From: an uncultured Oscillospiraceae bacterium
GTDB taxonomy: Bacteria > Bacillota > Clostridia > Oscillospirales > Ruminococcaceae
Assembly: GCA_910579175.1 (NCBI GenBank)
Contig: CAJTTB010000003.1
Coordinates: forward strand, 100,151 to 164,150
Reading direction: 5' to 3'
Length of the DNA: 64,000 nt
Part shown: one piece after another, positions 24,602 to 34,253 of the stretch
How the letters are laid out: every line of letters begins with the position of its first letter
How positions within the stretch are numbered: position 1 is the stretch's first letter
Position numbers and translations under genes: made by a program
Notes under the pieces: generated by a model
Seen by the model: only the letters and a program-made list of their open reading frames with translations
Databases searched by the model: none
What the model was told of the DNA's origin: nothing

Positions 24602-25939
24602 TTACTCCCCTGTTTGGGGAATTCGATTCAAAATATAAAAATATGCCGGAATCAAAAAGGCATCTGCCATAATCCAAGCGATTGGACTAGCAAAACACGC
24701 TGCCACAAATCCAAACGCTGGTACAAGAATAAAGCCAACCAATCCACGGGCAATCATTTCACAGATACCAGCAAACATCGCCATTTTACTATATCCCATT
24801 CCCTGAATCAACAACCTTACAATATTAACACCTGCCAATGGAATATAAAACGCCGCGTTGATTATTAAAAACAAATGTGCTTTCTCAATAATTTCCACTT
24901 CTGAACTTTCTACAAACAAAACCATAAGTGGCTTTCCTGCAAAAATCGAAATCAAAAGCGCTATCACTGCATAAATGCTGCCAATTATCATAGCTGATTT
25001 TAGACCAGGGGTTAAACGCTTTATCTTTCCTGCACCAATATTCTGCCCACCATAGGTAGACATTGCAACACCCATTGCATCAAATGCACTACACAAAAAC
25101 ATACCCAATTTTCCTCCAGCAGTCACGGCAGCCACTACCAAAGAACCCAAGGCATTGACAGAAGTTTGCAAAATAATACTTCCGATTGCAGTAATGGAGG
25201 ACTGTAATCCCATTGGAACACCAATACTACATAAACGGGACATATATTCCGTTCTGATTTTTAAATCATCTTTGCTAATATGTAATGCAGGAAATTTCTT
25301 GATAATAAAAATAAAGCAAGCAATTCCAGAAATTCCTTGAGAAGCTACTGTAGCAATTGCAGCCCCAGCAACACCCATTGGTATGATGATAATTAGTACC
25401 AAATCCAATACAATATTAATGATAGATGCCAACACCAAAAAAACAACTGGTGTTTTACTATCCCCCAATGCACGGAGTAGACCTGCTAAAACATTATAAA
25501 GAAAAATGGATGGTATTCCAGCAAAGATAATCACAATATAAGCATAGGCATTATCAATAATATCACTGGGCGTTTTCATCATCACTAAGATTGGACGACA
25601 AAACACCACTGTCAATACTGTCAACACCACTGAAAACCCAATACCCAGCCAAACAATATTTCCTACAAAGCGGCGCAAATCCTCAAAATCCTTGGAACCA
25701 AACTTCTGTGCCACAGGAATTGCAAAACCACTGCAAATACCCAAACAAAAGCCGATAATTAAAAAGTTTAAAGAACCTGTAGAGCCAACCGCAGCAAGAG
25801 ATTCTTTGCCCAAAAAACGCCCTACAATAATTGTATCCACCATAGAATAAAACTGCTGAAATAGGTTTCCAAAAATCAATGGGATAATAAATCCTAAAAT
25901 TAATTTCATAGGAGAACCTACAGTCATATCCTTTGTCAT
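24602..25939 (-). CDS. MATE family efflux transporter
   Basis: A 445-residue membrane protein with 12 predicted helices and the family's N-terminal pattern 'PLIFGNLFQQFYSMVDTIIVGRFLG'. The second-half repeat begins near residue 230 ('CSIGVPMGLQSSITAIGS'). The DinF/NorM-like subgroup exports cationic drugs or metabolites with Na+ or H+. The substrate is unknown. It is monocistronic with a terminator. No regulator is adjacent, unlike the second MATE gene at 46417. Confidence 0.88.
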   Translation of the reverse strand: MTKDMTVGSPMKLILGFIIPLIFGNLFQQFYSMVDTIIVGRFLGKESLAAVGSTGSLNFLIIGFCLGICSGFAIPVAQKFGSKDFEDLRRFVGNIVWLGIGFSVVLTVLTVVFCRPILVMMKTPSDIIDNAYAYIVIIFAGIPSIFLYNVLAGLLRALGDSKTPVVFLVLASIINIVLDLVLIIIIPMGVAGAAIATVASQGISGIACFIFIIKKFPALHISKDDLKIRTEYMSRLCSIGVPMGLQSSITAIGSIILQTSVNALGSLVVAAVTAGGKLGMFLCSAFDAMGVAMSTYGGQNIGAGKIKRLTPGLKSAMIIGSIYAVIALLISIFAGKPLMVLFVESSEVEIIEKAHLFLIINAAFYIPLAGVNIVRLLIQGMGYSKMAMFAGICEMIARGLVGFILVPAFGFVAACFASPIAWIMADAFLIPAYFYILNRIPQTGE

Positions 25940-26127
25940 GTAAATCCCTTCTTTATGTTAAAATGTTGTTTATAAACAAACCAATGATACATAAAAAAGG
26001 AGAAAAACGCAATACTTTATCGAAAAATAATTGAGCCAATTTTTCATTTTGTAGACTGTGATAAGAATCAAAGGTGTTTAACTGAAATAACTATGGATAC
26101 CTTTACAATGCCCATTATTATTCATCT

Positions 26128-27258
26128 TTATGTAATACTAATAGAAACAGAAGGGCTTACTGTCACAGAAGCCGTCGTAATATTGCCGCCAGCGGTCTGG
26201 ATTGGCACAGATGCAGTATCCATCACTGGAACGGTTGCAGCAGAACCCGCATACTCATTCTTGGGGCGTTCCGATTCTTTTGCTTTTTTCTGTCGTTCTA
26301 ACTCCGCCATATAATAACTCCAAAGAGCACTTGCTCTCAGATAGCCATGTTCCTTTGCCAAACGTGCCACTTTTTTCTTTTTAAGCAGATATTCCAACTG
26401 TTTTTCTCGTCTGGGCTCTAATCTTTGTGCCGCCTTTTTTTTGCGACTTTTCAGCCCATTTTCCTTTTCCAAATCCCTTACTTTTCCCTTTGCCCGAACA
26501 ACTGCTCTCTGTAATTGACCGATTACTGCACGGATTTTATCCACATCTTTTGAATCCGCTTGGCTCAATGCCACCTTTAATTGATAAATCTTATGCCCCG
26601 CAGAATAAGAAACATTCTTAACCGCTTGAATCGATTTTGCTCGTGTTAGTTTGGAGTAAATCTGCATTGGACTATTGTACAAACTGGCATTTACTTTTAC
26701 CTTGACCTTCATCTGTTCTGCTTTTTCTTGCGCCTCTCGAATCCAATCAAATAATGTTTTTTGTGGTTTTAAAAACAAATTTTCATTTAATTGTTGTTCT
26801 GGTACTGTATACCAATAGGTCAAACTCTTATCATCTAAATAAGCGCCTACACCAATCCCCTTCTGCTTTTGAGAAGATAGCTGTTTTAATACTGTATTTA
26901 ACAAATCTTTTCCATTTTCAAATGCCTTCGCGCTGCTCATCATCTGCTTTAAAAAATCTTCCGAAATAACTAAATGAGCGCCAAATCCCGCACCGGCTGC
27001 ATAATTTTGAATACTGTCTTTTCCATTTAGCGTCTCAACTGCAATATGAACCCCTTGATAACGATCCTTTAGTTCATTCAAAACATCCCTTACTGCTTGC
27101 TCCCAATTAACAGAAATTTCTATTTTATCATCTGCCACTTTTGTTGTATCTGAATTAGAAGTTATCTTGTATGGCTGATGATCATCTTGCTTTTGATTGA
27201 TGAATGCTTTCCAATTGGATTGATATTTTTGACTGTCAATTGAATTAAATTGGCTCAC
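26128..27258 (-). CDS. Unknown protein, DUF6033-like, highly charged C-terminus
   Basis: 376 residues of unknown function. Residues ~45-150 are a globular domain ('KIEISVNWEQAVRDVLNELK', then 'AAGAGFGAHLVISEDFLKQM'). The middle has long amphipathic helices, and about 255-330 is extremely rich in Lys and Arg ('KSRKKKAAQRLEPRREKQ'), suggesting nucleic-acid or surface contacts. The C-terminal 45 residues are Ser/Thr/Val-rich and non-polar. No signal peptide or transmembrane segment is seen. The overall plan resembles DUF6033 proteins of Clostridia, with moderate certainty. GTG 27258 was chosen because AGGGGG lies eight bases upstream; the TTG at 27264 is too close to it. Confidence 0.55.
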   Translation of the reverse strand: MSQFNSIDSQKYQSNWKAFINQKQDDHQPYKITSNSDTTKVADDKIEISVNWEQAVRDVLNELKDRYQGVHIAVETLNGKDSIQNYAAGAGFGAHLVISEDFLKQMMSSAKAFENGKDLLNTVLKQLSSQKQKGIGVGAYLDDKSLTYWYTVPEQQLNENLFLKPQKTLFDWIREAQEKAEQMKVKVKVNASLYNSPMQIYSKLTRAKSIQAVKNVSYSAGHKIYQLKVALSQADSKDVDKIRAVIGQLQRAVVRAKGKVRDLEKENGLKSRKKKAAQRLEPRREKQLEYLLKKKKVARLAKEHGYLRASALWSYYMAELERQKKAKESERPKNEYAGSAATVPVMDTASVPIQTAGGNITTASVTVSPSVSISIT

Positions 27259-27264
27259 TATCAA

Positions 27265-27622
27265 AACCCCCTATCTCAAATTCTATTTTTTTAATTCACC
27301 TGTCAGTAAGTACTGTTAAATCTTAATTTATCTGCTAAAAACGTCAAAAGGCACTGACAATTCACACTTTTTTGTTGTTATCTTGCAAGCTATTTACCAA
27401 AATAGATTCATGTTATACAGTTATATCTTTCAGATTACTTTTTAATTGGTAAAAGGTTCCTATTAATATTATCACAAAAATTTCACAAAATACAACAAAG
27501 GCAGATAAATCTAGGAATAAAATATACAATAAGTTTTCTTAATGGATATGGAATAATTTACTTTACTTCGCAAAAAATAAAGCTATTCAATCATATTTAA
27601 AAATAAATCACAGGAGGTTTTT
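27265..27622. other. Intergenic stretch without recognised features
   Basis: 358 AT-rich bases between divergently transcribed genes. Apart from the ribosome binding sites at each edge, no hairpin, riboswitch or short gene stands out. Confidence 0.5.
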
Positions 27623-27844
27623 ATGGCAAGAAAAAAATCATTCCAACAGCAAATGGAATCTATTAATAAAGAAATTCAAATGTGTGAAACCAAGTTAAAC
27701 CGTTTATATCAAGAACGCGAAGAAATTTTAAAGCAAAAACAACAAGCTGAACTTGCTTCACTCTATCATCTCATTCAAAACCATGGTATGACTATTGAAG
27801 ATGTCACCTGTATGATTGAACAATCCAATCAAAATCCTGCATAA
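27623..27844 (+). CDS. Small coiled-coil protein
   Basis: 73 residues. Residues ~8-45 form a heptad-rich coiled coil ('MESINKEIQMCETKLNRLYQ'), followed by a short tail 'NHGMTIEDVTCMIEQ' that resembles the C-terminus of DUF4315-type proteins. Those are often carried by conjugative elements, but none is adjacent here. AGGAGGTTTTT precedes the ATG, so translation is likely. A perfect terminator follows. The function is unknown. Confidence 0.65.
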   Translation: MARKKSFQQQMESINKEIQMCETKLNRLYQEREEILKQKQQAELASLYHLIQNHGMTIEDVTCMIEQSNQNPA

Positions 27845-27845
27845 C

Positions 27846-27878
27846 AAAATCGGCATGACAAATTGTCATGCCGATTTT
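27846..27878. terminator. Bidirectional terminator between the small coiled-coil gene and oppF
   Basis: A 15-base perfect stem (27846-27860 and 27864-27878) with A- and T-runs at its feet serves both converging genes. Confidence 0.9.
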
Positions 27879-27895
27879 ATAAACGATACATTTAT

Positions 27896-28855
27896 TTATT
27901 CAGATTCTGCAAAATGACAAGCCACAAAGTGATTTGGTCTAATCTCCTTTAATTCTGGAGCTTGTGAGCGACAAACATCTTTTACCAAAGGACATCTACT
28001 TGCAAATGGACAACCCGGTTTTGGATTGATTGGACTTGGTACATCACCAGACAATACTTGTAATTTTTTCTGTGCTTCCTGATCTGGATCTGGAATCGGC
28101 ACAGCAGATAACAATGCCTTGCTATAAGGGTGCAATGTGTGCTCATAAATCTCATCACTATCTGCCAATTCAACCAAGTTGCCCAGATACATCACCGCAA
28201 TTCGGTCAGAAATATATTTGACAATGTTCAAGTCATGTGCAATAAACATATAGGTAAAACCATGTTTTTCCTGTAATTCCTTTAACAGATTGATAATCTG
28301 GCTTTGAATGGAAACGTCCAATGCAGAAATTGGTTCATCACACACAATAAATTCAGGTTCAATCGCAAGTGCTCTTGCGATACCGATTCTTTGACGTTGA
28401 CCACCTGAAAATTCATGTGGAAAGCGGTTGGCGTGTTCTCTATTCAGTCCCACCGTCTCCAACAATTCATATACACGCTGCTGGCGCTTTTGCCTGTCAT
28501 ACATATTGTGAATTTCCATTCCCTCTGCAATAATTGTACCAACTGTCATACGAGGATCCAATGAAGCATAAGGGTCCTGAAAAATAATTTGTGCTCTTTT
28601 GGCATATTCAAATCGGTCTTTGGTGTGACTGATGTGGACTGGCTTTCCTCGATAAAGAAGTTTTCCTTCAGAGGGCTGATAAATTCCCATAACTACACGT
28701 CCTAAGGTGGATTTTCCACAACCGGACTCACCAACAACACCCAAAGTCTCACCTTGATAAATATCCATTGTCACATTGTTAACCGCCACTAATTTCTTAT
28801 GACTTCCAACATGAAAGTGTTTTGAAATATGTTCTAAGGTCACTAATTTTTCCAT
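27896..28855 (-). CDS. oppF: Oligopeptide ABC transporter ATP-binding protein OppF
   Basis: 319 residues. Walker A is 'GESGCGKSTLGR', the signature 'FSGGQRQRIGIARAL' and Walker B 'FIVCDEPISALDVS', with the H-loop in 'FIAHDLNIV'. The C-terminal oligopeptide-specific extension has 'PGCPFASRCPLVKDVC', a cysteine cluster typical of OppD/F-type subunits. It pairs with OppD to power import. Its ATG overlaps the oppD stop by one base, showing translational coupling. It is the last gene of the operon. Confidence 0.93.
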   Translation of the reverse strand: MEKLVTLEHISKHFHVGSHKKLVAVNNVTMDIYQGETLGVVGESGCGKSTLGRVVMGIYQPSEGKLLYRGKPVHISHTKDRFEYAKRAQIIFQDPYASLDPRMTVGTIIAEGMEIHNMYDRQKRQQRVYELLETVGLNREHANRFPHEFSGGQRQRIGIARALAIEPEFIVCDEPISALDVSIQSQIINLLKELQEKHGFTYMFIAHDLNIVKYISDRIAVMYLGNLVELADSDEIYEHTLHPYSKALLSAVPIPDPDQEAQKKLQVLSGDVPSPINPKPGCPFASRCPLVKDVCRSQAPELKEIRPNHFVACHFAESE

Positions 28856-29856
28856 TATTTCGCACTCTCCTTTTTACGTGGGAAATCAGGATGGAGACGC
28901 CAACAAGAAGTCTTGTGCCCCTCTCCCAAATCAAATACAGGTGGTTGATTAGATTTACAAATTTTCATACAATACTGACAACGGCTTGCAAAAGCACACC
29001 CTTGTGGAGGTGCATATAAATCTGGCGGTGTTCCGGGAATAGAAACCAGCTTTTCATCTTTTTTCGTGTCAATGGTTGGTAAACTTTTAAGCAATGCTTC
29101 TGTATAAGGGTGTGAAAAACGATAAAAAATATCTTGTACACTTCCCTCTTCCACCACTTTGCCTGCATACATTACTGCTACACGGTCTGCCAAATTGGCA
29201 ACTACGCCCAAATCATGGGTAATTAAAATAATTGCTGTTCCAGTTTGCTCTCTAATTTCTCCCATCAACTGCATAATTTGCGCTTGAATTGTCACATCCA
29301 ATGCAGTAGTTGGTTCGTCTGCAATCAATAGTTTTGGGTTACAAGCAAGTGCCATAGCTATCATAGCACGCTGACGCATACCACCTGAAAATTCATGGGG
29401 ATATTGATTCGCACGGCTTTCCGCATTGGGAATCTGCACCATTTTTAATAGACGAATGGCTTCTTCATGTGCCTGTGTGGGATTTAATTTTTTTTGTTTT
29501 TTTAACGTTTCAGTCAACTGTTTTCCTACCTTCATTGTTGGGTTTAAACAGGTCATTGGATCTTGGAAAATCATGCTGACTAAATGTCCGCGAATAGACT
29601 GCATTTCCTTCTCAGTCGCTGCTACAATATCCTTCCCACAGAGCGTAATGCTTCCTTCTTTAATTCTTGCCGGAGGCATTGGATTTAACTTCATAATGGT
29701 CTGTGCAGTTACACTCTTACCACAACCACTCTCACCTACAATTGCCAATACTTCCCCTTCATTTACATGCATGGTAACGCCTCTTACTGCGTGAATTTCA
29801 CCAGCATAGCTATCAAAGGAAACATGCAAATTATCCAGCTTTAAAACTTCTTCCAT
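28855..29856 (-). CDS. oppD: Oligopeptide ABC transporter ATP-binding protein OppD
   Basis: 333 residues. Walker A is 'GESGCGKSVTAQ', the signature 'FSGGMRQRAMIAMAL', Walker B 'LLIADEPTTALDVT' and the H-loop 'LITHDLGVV'. The C-terminal OppD extension again has a cysteine cluster ('GCAFASRCQYCMKIC'). Of two nearby ATGs, 29856 lies eight bases after AAGGAGGT. The one at 29862 overlaps the oppC stop but is too close to that site. Confidence 0.93.
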   Translation of the reverse strand: MEEVLKLDNLHVSFDSYAGEIHAVRGVTMHVNEGEVLAIVGESGCGKSVTAQTIMKLNPMPPARIKEGSITLCGKDIVAATEKEMQSIRGHLVSMIFQDPMTCLNPTMKVGKQLTETLKKQKKLNPTQAHEEAIRLLKMVQIPNAESRANQYPHEFSGGMRQRAMIAMALACNPKLLIADEPTTALDVTIQAQIMQLMGEIREQTGTAIILITHDLGVVANLADRVAVMYAGKVVEEGSVQDIFYRFSHPYTEALLKSLPTIDTKKDEKLVSIPGTPPDLYAPPQGCAFASRCQYCMKICKSNQPPVFDLGEGHKTSCWRLHPDFPRKKESAK

Positions 29857-29861
29857 TAACA

Positions 29862-30857
29862 TTACCTCCTTAATTTCGGGTCGAATGCATCTCTTAATTG
29901 GTCGCCCAATAGATTAAATGAAAGCATCGTAATACAGATAAAGATTGCTGGGAACAACAACTGTGTTGGATACATCTGGAATACTGCAATTCCATCATTT
30001 GCCAAACTTCCCCAGGACGCTTTTGGAGGAGCAATTCCCAAGCCCAACATGGATAGAAATGCCTCTGTAAAGATAACGCTTGGAATATCCAAAGTGACAT
30101 TGACAATAATCACACTTAAAATATTGGGTACCAAATGGCGTGAAATAATACGCCCTGGTTTTGCACCCATCGCTTTGGCTGCAATCAAAAATTCTTGTTG
30201 TTTTAAACTGATAACCTGTCCACGTACCAGACGTGCCATACCCGTCCAACCCGTAAGCGAATAGGCAATGATAATGGTGCCGAGTCCACGAGGGAAAATC
30301 GCCATCAATAAAATAACAATAATCAAATAAGGAATTCCGCTGATAATTTCTACAATACGCATCATAACATCATCTACAGTACCGCCAAAATAACCAGAAA
30401 TACCTCCATAAATAACACCTAATATACAGTCAATGATGGCAACTGCCAACGCAACACTCAAAGATATTCTAGCACCACTCCACATACGAACAAAAATATC
30501 ACGTCCCAAAGAGTCTGTACCAAAAATATGTGTTTCACCAGTCGTTGGATTGACTGCCATTGGTGGTTGATTGGAAAAAGCAACATCTTGTGTTTCATAA
30601 TCCAGAGGGCTAAAGATGGGTACAAAGATGGCACCCAATACCAAAATCAATAACAATACAAGACAAACCATTGCTGTTTTACTGCGCTTAATGCGATTCA
30701 TCGCATCCTTCCAAAAGCTGATAGAAGGACGCGCTATCACTTCCATATTATCCCTATCTACACCAAGCTCTTCAAATGCAGATGGGTCAATCTTACCACT
30801 GACATCATACTGCGGCAAAAGATTCTGCACAGCTTGTACCTGTTTTTTTCTTGCCAT
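29862..30857 (-). CDS. oppC: Oligopeptide ABC transporter permease OppC
   Basis: 331 residues. A ~55-residue cytoplasmic N-terminus is followed by six transmembrane helices. The ABC-binding EAA loop is visible in 'AAKAMGAKPGRIISRHLVPN'. The OppC family start 'FWKDAMNRIKRSKTAMVCLV' and 'HIFGTDSLGRDIF' fit well. It lies seven bases after oppB. Confidence 0.92.
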   Translation of the reverse strand: MARKKQVQAVQNLLPQYDVSGKIDPSAFEELGVDRDNMEVIARPSISFWKDAMNRIKRSKTAMVCLVLLLILVLGAIFVPIFSPLDYETQDVAFSNQPPMAVNPTTGETHIFGTDSLGRDIFVRMWSGARISLSVALAVAIIDCILGVIYGGISGYFGGTVDDVMMRIVEIISGIPYLIIVILLMAIFPRGLGTIIIAYSLTGWTGMARLVRGQVISLKQQEFLIAAKAMGAKPGRIISRHLVPNILSVIIVNVTLDIPSVIFTEAFLSMLGLGIAPPKASWGSLANDGIAVFQMYPTQLLFPAIFICITMLSFNLLGDQLRDAFDPKLRR

Positions 30858-30864
30858 AAAAACA

Positions 30865-31818
30865 TTACTCCTTTCCGCCTGTCAGCTTCACACGAGGGTC
30901 AACCAAACCATAAATAACATCCACTATCAAATTTGCGACTACCAAAAAAGTACCATAAAATAGTGTCGTTCCTGTAATTACGGTATAGTTATTAGATTGT
31001 ACACATTGTACAAAATATTTTCCAAGACCTGGAATACTAAAGATATTTTCTACTACAAATGCACCGGTCAATACAGATGCTACCAATGGACCCATTACGG
31101 TAATAACTGGCATAATTGCATTTCTAACCGCATGTTTCCAAATAATTGTAGTTTGACTAAGTCCTTTTGCCTTTGCTGTTTTAATATAATCTTGATTTAA
31201 CACATCTAACATACTTGTACGCATCAAACGGCTAATCACCGCCATTGAACCAAAAGCAAGTGCAAACGCAGGCAAAATTTTGCTCGAATTGGTCGTCCAT
31301 CCCATAATCGGAAAGACTTGTACGCCTGTTATTTGGAATAATCTTAATCCCAAAAAGTATTGAAGCAGAGAACCGATGATAAAAGAAGGAACTGATACAC
31401 CAACCAACGCAAAAAACATCGCTGTTGTATCCCATACGGTTCCCCTTTTCACTGCGGCTATTACACCCAATAAGATACCCATAATAAAGGCAAATATCAG
31501 CGCGCGGATTCCCAATTCTAATGAAACTGGAAATGCTTGTGCTATGATATCAGTCACCGCACGACCATCGGGAACAGAAACGCCTAAATCGCCCTTTAAT
31601 ACATTTCCAAGATAGAGAAAAAACTGCTCAAATGTGGATTTATCCAAGCCATACTTCGCATACAATGCTTCTTTGGTTGCCTCTGGAATCGCTTTATCCC
31701 CAATAAATGGGTCACCTGGTAATAACTGCATCAAAGTAAAAGTCAATGCAATCAATACAAAAATCGTAATGACTGAATACAACACCCTTTTTAAAATATA
31801 TTGCAATTGTTTTGGCAA
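30865..31818 (-). CDS. oppB: Oligopeptide ABC transporter permease OppB
   Basis: 317 residues, starting at TTG 31818, which lies about nine bases after GGGAG. The TTG at 31827 sits almost on the ribosome binding site. It begins 'PKQLQYILKRVLYSVITIFV', has six transmembrane helices and an EAA loop in 'TAKAKGLSQTTIIWKHAVRN'. It ends 'DVIYGLVDPRVKL', as OppB/DppB proteins do. It is separated from oppA by 329 bases that contain several hairpins, so expression of B-F is probably lower than that of A. Confidence 0.92.
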   Translation of the reverse strand: MPKQLQYILKRVLYSVITIFVLIALTFTLMQLLPGDPFIGDKAIPEATKEALYAKYGLDKSTFEQFFLYLGNVLKGDLGVSVPDGRAVTDIIAQAFPVSLELGIRALIFAFIMGILLGVIAAVKRGTVWDTTAMFFALVGVSVPSFIIGSLLQYFLGLRLFQITGVQVFPIMGWTTNSSKILPAFALAFGSMAVISRLMRTSMLDVLNQDYIKTAKAKGLSQTTIIWKHAVRNAIMPVITVMGPLVASVLTGAFVVENIFSIPGLGKYFVQCVQSNNYTVITGTTLFYGTFLVVANLIVDVIYGLVDPRVKLTGGKE

Positions 31819-31827
31819 GAAAATCAA

Positions 31828-32156
31828 CTCCCTTATCTTTTTATTTCTGAATATCTATCCCTCTTATGAGATAGGATAAAAAGGAACGAACAAGTATACG
31901 TTTTCATTCTTTTTTATTGACAGAAACAGTTGAAAAATACCAACTTTTTTTCATAGATTTGTAGGAATACAAATCTATTTTTTTATGCTTTTTTCCTAAA
32001 AAATAATCGTTTTCTGTTTGCACGAAAACGTATACTTTTTCGTGCAGATAAAACTCCCACAAAATACAAAATATGACACTTTACAAGCTAAATAAACAGA
32101 TAGAGCCATAACTGGCTCTATCTGAAATATTTTGTGCCCAAAACGATATCATCGCA
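31828..32156. promoter_or_regulatory. oppA-oppB intergenic region with hairpins and a 14-bp inverted repeat
   Basis: No gene is present. Three hairpins are visible: 32097-32124 (12-bp stem), 32020-32045 (9-bp arms gcacgaaaa/ttttcgtgc) and 31953-31978 (11-bp stem, with a T-run on the plus strand). In addition aagtatacgttttc (31892-31905) is repeated in exact inverted form at 32024-32037. These could be regulator-binding sites for a second promoter in front of oppB, or RNA-processing signals. Confidence 0.5.
32097..32124 (-). terminator. Hairpin directly after oppA, probable partial terminator
   Basis: Perfect 12-base arms with a 4-base loop and a modest U-rich tail (tgtttattt on the minus strand). 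Partial termination here would raise OppA relative to the membrane subunits, as in many binding-protein operons. Confidence 0.7.
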
Positions 32157-33893
32157 CTATTTTGCTATCTTTGCACCATCTGCAAAGTCAAATTCTTGGA
32201 AACCACTGCGGGTCATACCAGTAATCTTCTGAGAATTTGCATAAGTTACTCTACTAAAATACAATGGATATACTGCTGTATCTTCTGCAACCAATAATTT
32301 TTCAGCTTGTACCAATTTCTCTTGACGTGCAACTGGGTCAACTTCTTGTCTTGCCTCTACAATCAATTGATCATAAGTTTCACTTTTATATCTACCGGAG
32401 TTATTTGGATTTGTGGTCATAAACATATCCAGATAGGTCATCGCATCGTTATAATCTGGTGCCCAACCTGCCATTACAATATCAAAGTTTCCTTCATTCA
32501 TAGCATTTAGACGGGATTTGAATGGCATTGGTGTAATCTCTACTTCAATACCCAAATTTTTCTTCCATTCCTGTTGGAAATATGCAGCAGTTTTTTGTGC
32601 ATTGCTGGTATCATCTGTCATATAGGTAAGTTTTAAATCTGCAACAGTCATACCTGCTTCAGCCAAACCTTCTTCTAACAATGCTTTTGCACCAGCAGTA
32701 TCGCTCTGTAAAATTGTTCCAACTGCTTCTGCATATTTTTTATCGTTTGCACCTGCGATGGTTGGTGGAACCAATCCAGTTGCAGGAACAGAACCATCTT
32801 TTAATACGCTGTCACACAATGCCTGATTGTCAATTGCCATACCCAAAGCGCGACGGACTTTTGGATTATCCAATCCCTTTCTAGTGGTATTAAATTGCAA
32901 ATACCAGTTACCATTGTCAAAGTAAGAAGTAGTTGTCTGATTTTCTTTTGCCAACTGTTCGATTTGCTCTCCTGTTAAATTGATACAGTCAATTTGTCCA
33001 CCCTTCAAAGCATTCATACGGGCATTGGCATCTTTCATCATCAAGAATTTTACTTTTGGTACTTCGATATTAGCAGCATCAACATAATCATCATTCTTTT
33101 CAAAAGTAATATGGTCATCATGAACCCATTCTGTAATCTTATATGGACCATTTGTTACAATTTTATCAGCATCTTTTGCATATAAATCAGGACCAATTTC
33201 TTCATATGCTTTCTGATTTACTGGAAGATAGGTAGAGAAAGAAAATAGATGTTCTGCATAAGGAAGTGGATTTACAAATGTTACCTCTAAGGTATATTCA
33301 TCCAATGCCTTTACACCCAATTCACTTTCATCTACTGTTCCATCATAGAATTCCTGACCATTTAAAATATTTTCATACATAATAAAACCATATACAGAAG
33401 CAACTTCTTTTGTCATAATGGTTTTATAAGCAAATACAAAGTCATTTGCAGTAACTGGTTCACCATTTGTCCATTTTGCATCCTGACGAATTTTAAATGT
33501 ATAAGTTTTACCATCTTCACTGACAGTTGGATAATCCTCTGCCAAGTCTGGAACTGGTTTGTCATTTCCATCAAGTTTCATCAATCCAGCCATACACAAA
33601 CGAAGCACATCACTACCTGCTGCGTCTTGACACAAAATACTATTAATATCTTTTGGCTCTGCACGCAAATCCACTGTTACCATTTCAGCATCGTCGGCAG
33701 TACCTGGATAATTGTTGACTGTTTCTGTATTGGAATTATCATTTGTTACAGAACTAGATTGATTGTTTGAATTAGAATTAGAATTAGAATTAGAATTGGT
33801 ATCTGTATTGCTGTTACATGCTGCCATAGAAGCCATCATAATACCAGCTAATAATACTGCAAATACTTTTCTTTTCATATTGGATTTTTTCAT
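32157..33893 (-). CDS. oppA: Oligopeptide-binding lipoprotein OppA
   Basis: A 578-residue SBP_bac_5 extracellular solute-binding protein. It has a lysine-rich N-terminus, a hydrophobic signal and a lipobox ending 'ASMAAC'. A low-complexity Asn/Ser/Thr linker follows ('NSNSNSNSNSNNQSSS'). The body has the family features 'AGLMKLDGNDKPVPDLAEDY' and 'WTNGEPVTANDFVFAYK'. It captures peptides and passes them to OppBC. ATG 33893 was chosen, seven bases after AAGGAG. An upstream start at 33974 would add 27 non-signal residues. Confidence 0.93.
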   Translation of the reverse strand: MKKSNMKRKVFAVLLAGIMMASMAACNSNTDTNSNSNSNSNSNNQSSSVTNDNSNTETVNNYPGTADDAEMVTVDLRAEPKDINSILCQDAAGSDVLRLCMAGLMKLDGNDKPVPDLAEDYPTVSEDGKTYTFKIRQDAKWTNGEPVTANDFVFAYKTIMTKEVASVYGFIMYENILNGQEFYDGTVDESELGVKALDEYTLEVTFVNPLPYAEHLFSFSTYLPVNQKAYEEIGPDLYAKDADKIVTNGPYKITEWVHDDHITFEKNDDYVDAANIEVPKVKFLMMKDANARMNALKGGQIDCINLTGEQIEQLAKENQTTTSYFDNGNWYLQFNTTRKGLDNPKVRRALGMAIDNQALCDSVLKDGSVPATGLVPPTIAGANDKKYAEAVGTILQSDTAGAKALLEEGLAEAGMTVADLKLTYMTDDTSNAQKTAAYFQQEWKKNLGIEVEITPMPFKSRLNAMNEGNFDIVMAGWAPDYNDAMTYLDMFMTTNPNNSGRYKSETYDQLIVEARQEVDPVARQEKLVQAEKLLVAEDTAVYPLYFSRVTYANSQKITGMTRSGFQEFDFADGAKIAK

Positions 33894-34253
33894 TTTTAAT
33901 CTCCTTGATTTAATATAAGACTTTTTATTGCCTTCGACTCTATGAAACCAAGATTCCATTCCAGACAAAAACAATATTTCTGTTTTAAAATCACTTTAGA
34001 AATTTATAACAATTTGATGTTCATTCATGTTAAATTACTAAAGTAACTGTTATATATTGATAATAGCATACTACAAAAGTTCAAATATTACAAGATGATT
34101 TTTTCAATTCATCTTGCAAGAAGGTTAGAAAAAATATTCAAAATTCAGTTCTTTTTTATTTATAACAGACAACTTTATTTCAATTGTACTCGTGGAGTGT
34201 ACAAATATCTCAATTTTTGAAAAATGTATTTTATACAAATACACTTGTAATTT
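33894..34253. promoter_or_regulatory. Upstream region of oppA
   Basis: 360 AT-rich bases, no gene. A hairpin with caagatga arms lies at 34090-34115 and could end the upstream SWIM operon. The oppA promoter must lie here, but I see no consensus pair. Confidence 0.4.

Noticed and set aside
29426..29794. 122-codon plus-strand frame
   Set aside because: Lies inside oppD on the opposite strand. oppD has all ABC motifs, so this is a shadow.
33749..33815. Tandem repeat gaattagaattagaattag
   Set aside because: This is the Asn/Ser-rich linker of OppA read at DNA level, not an independent repeat element or CRISPR.
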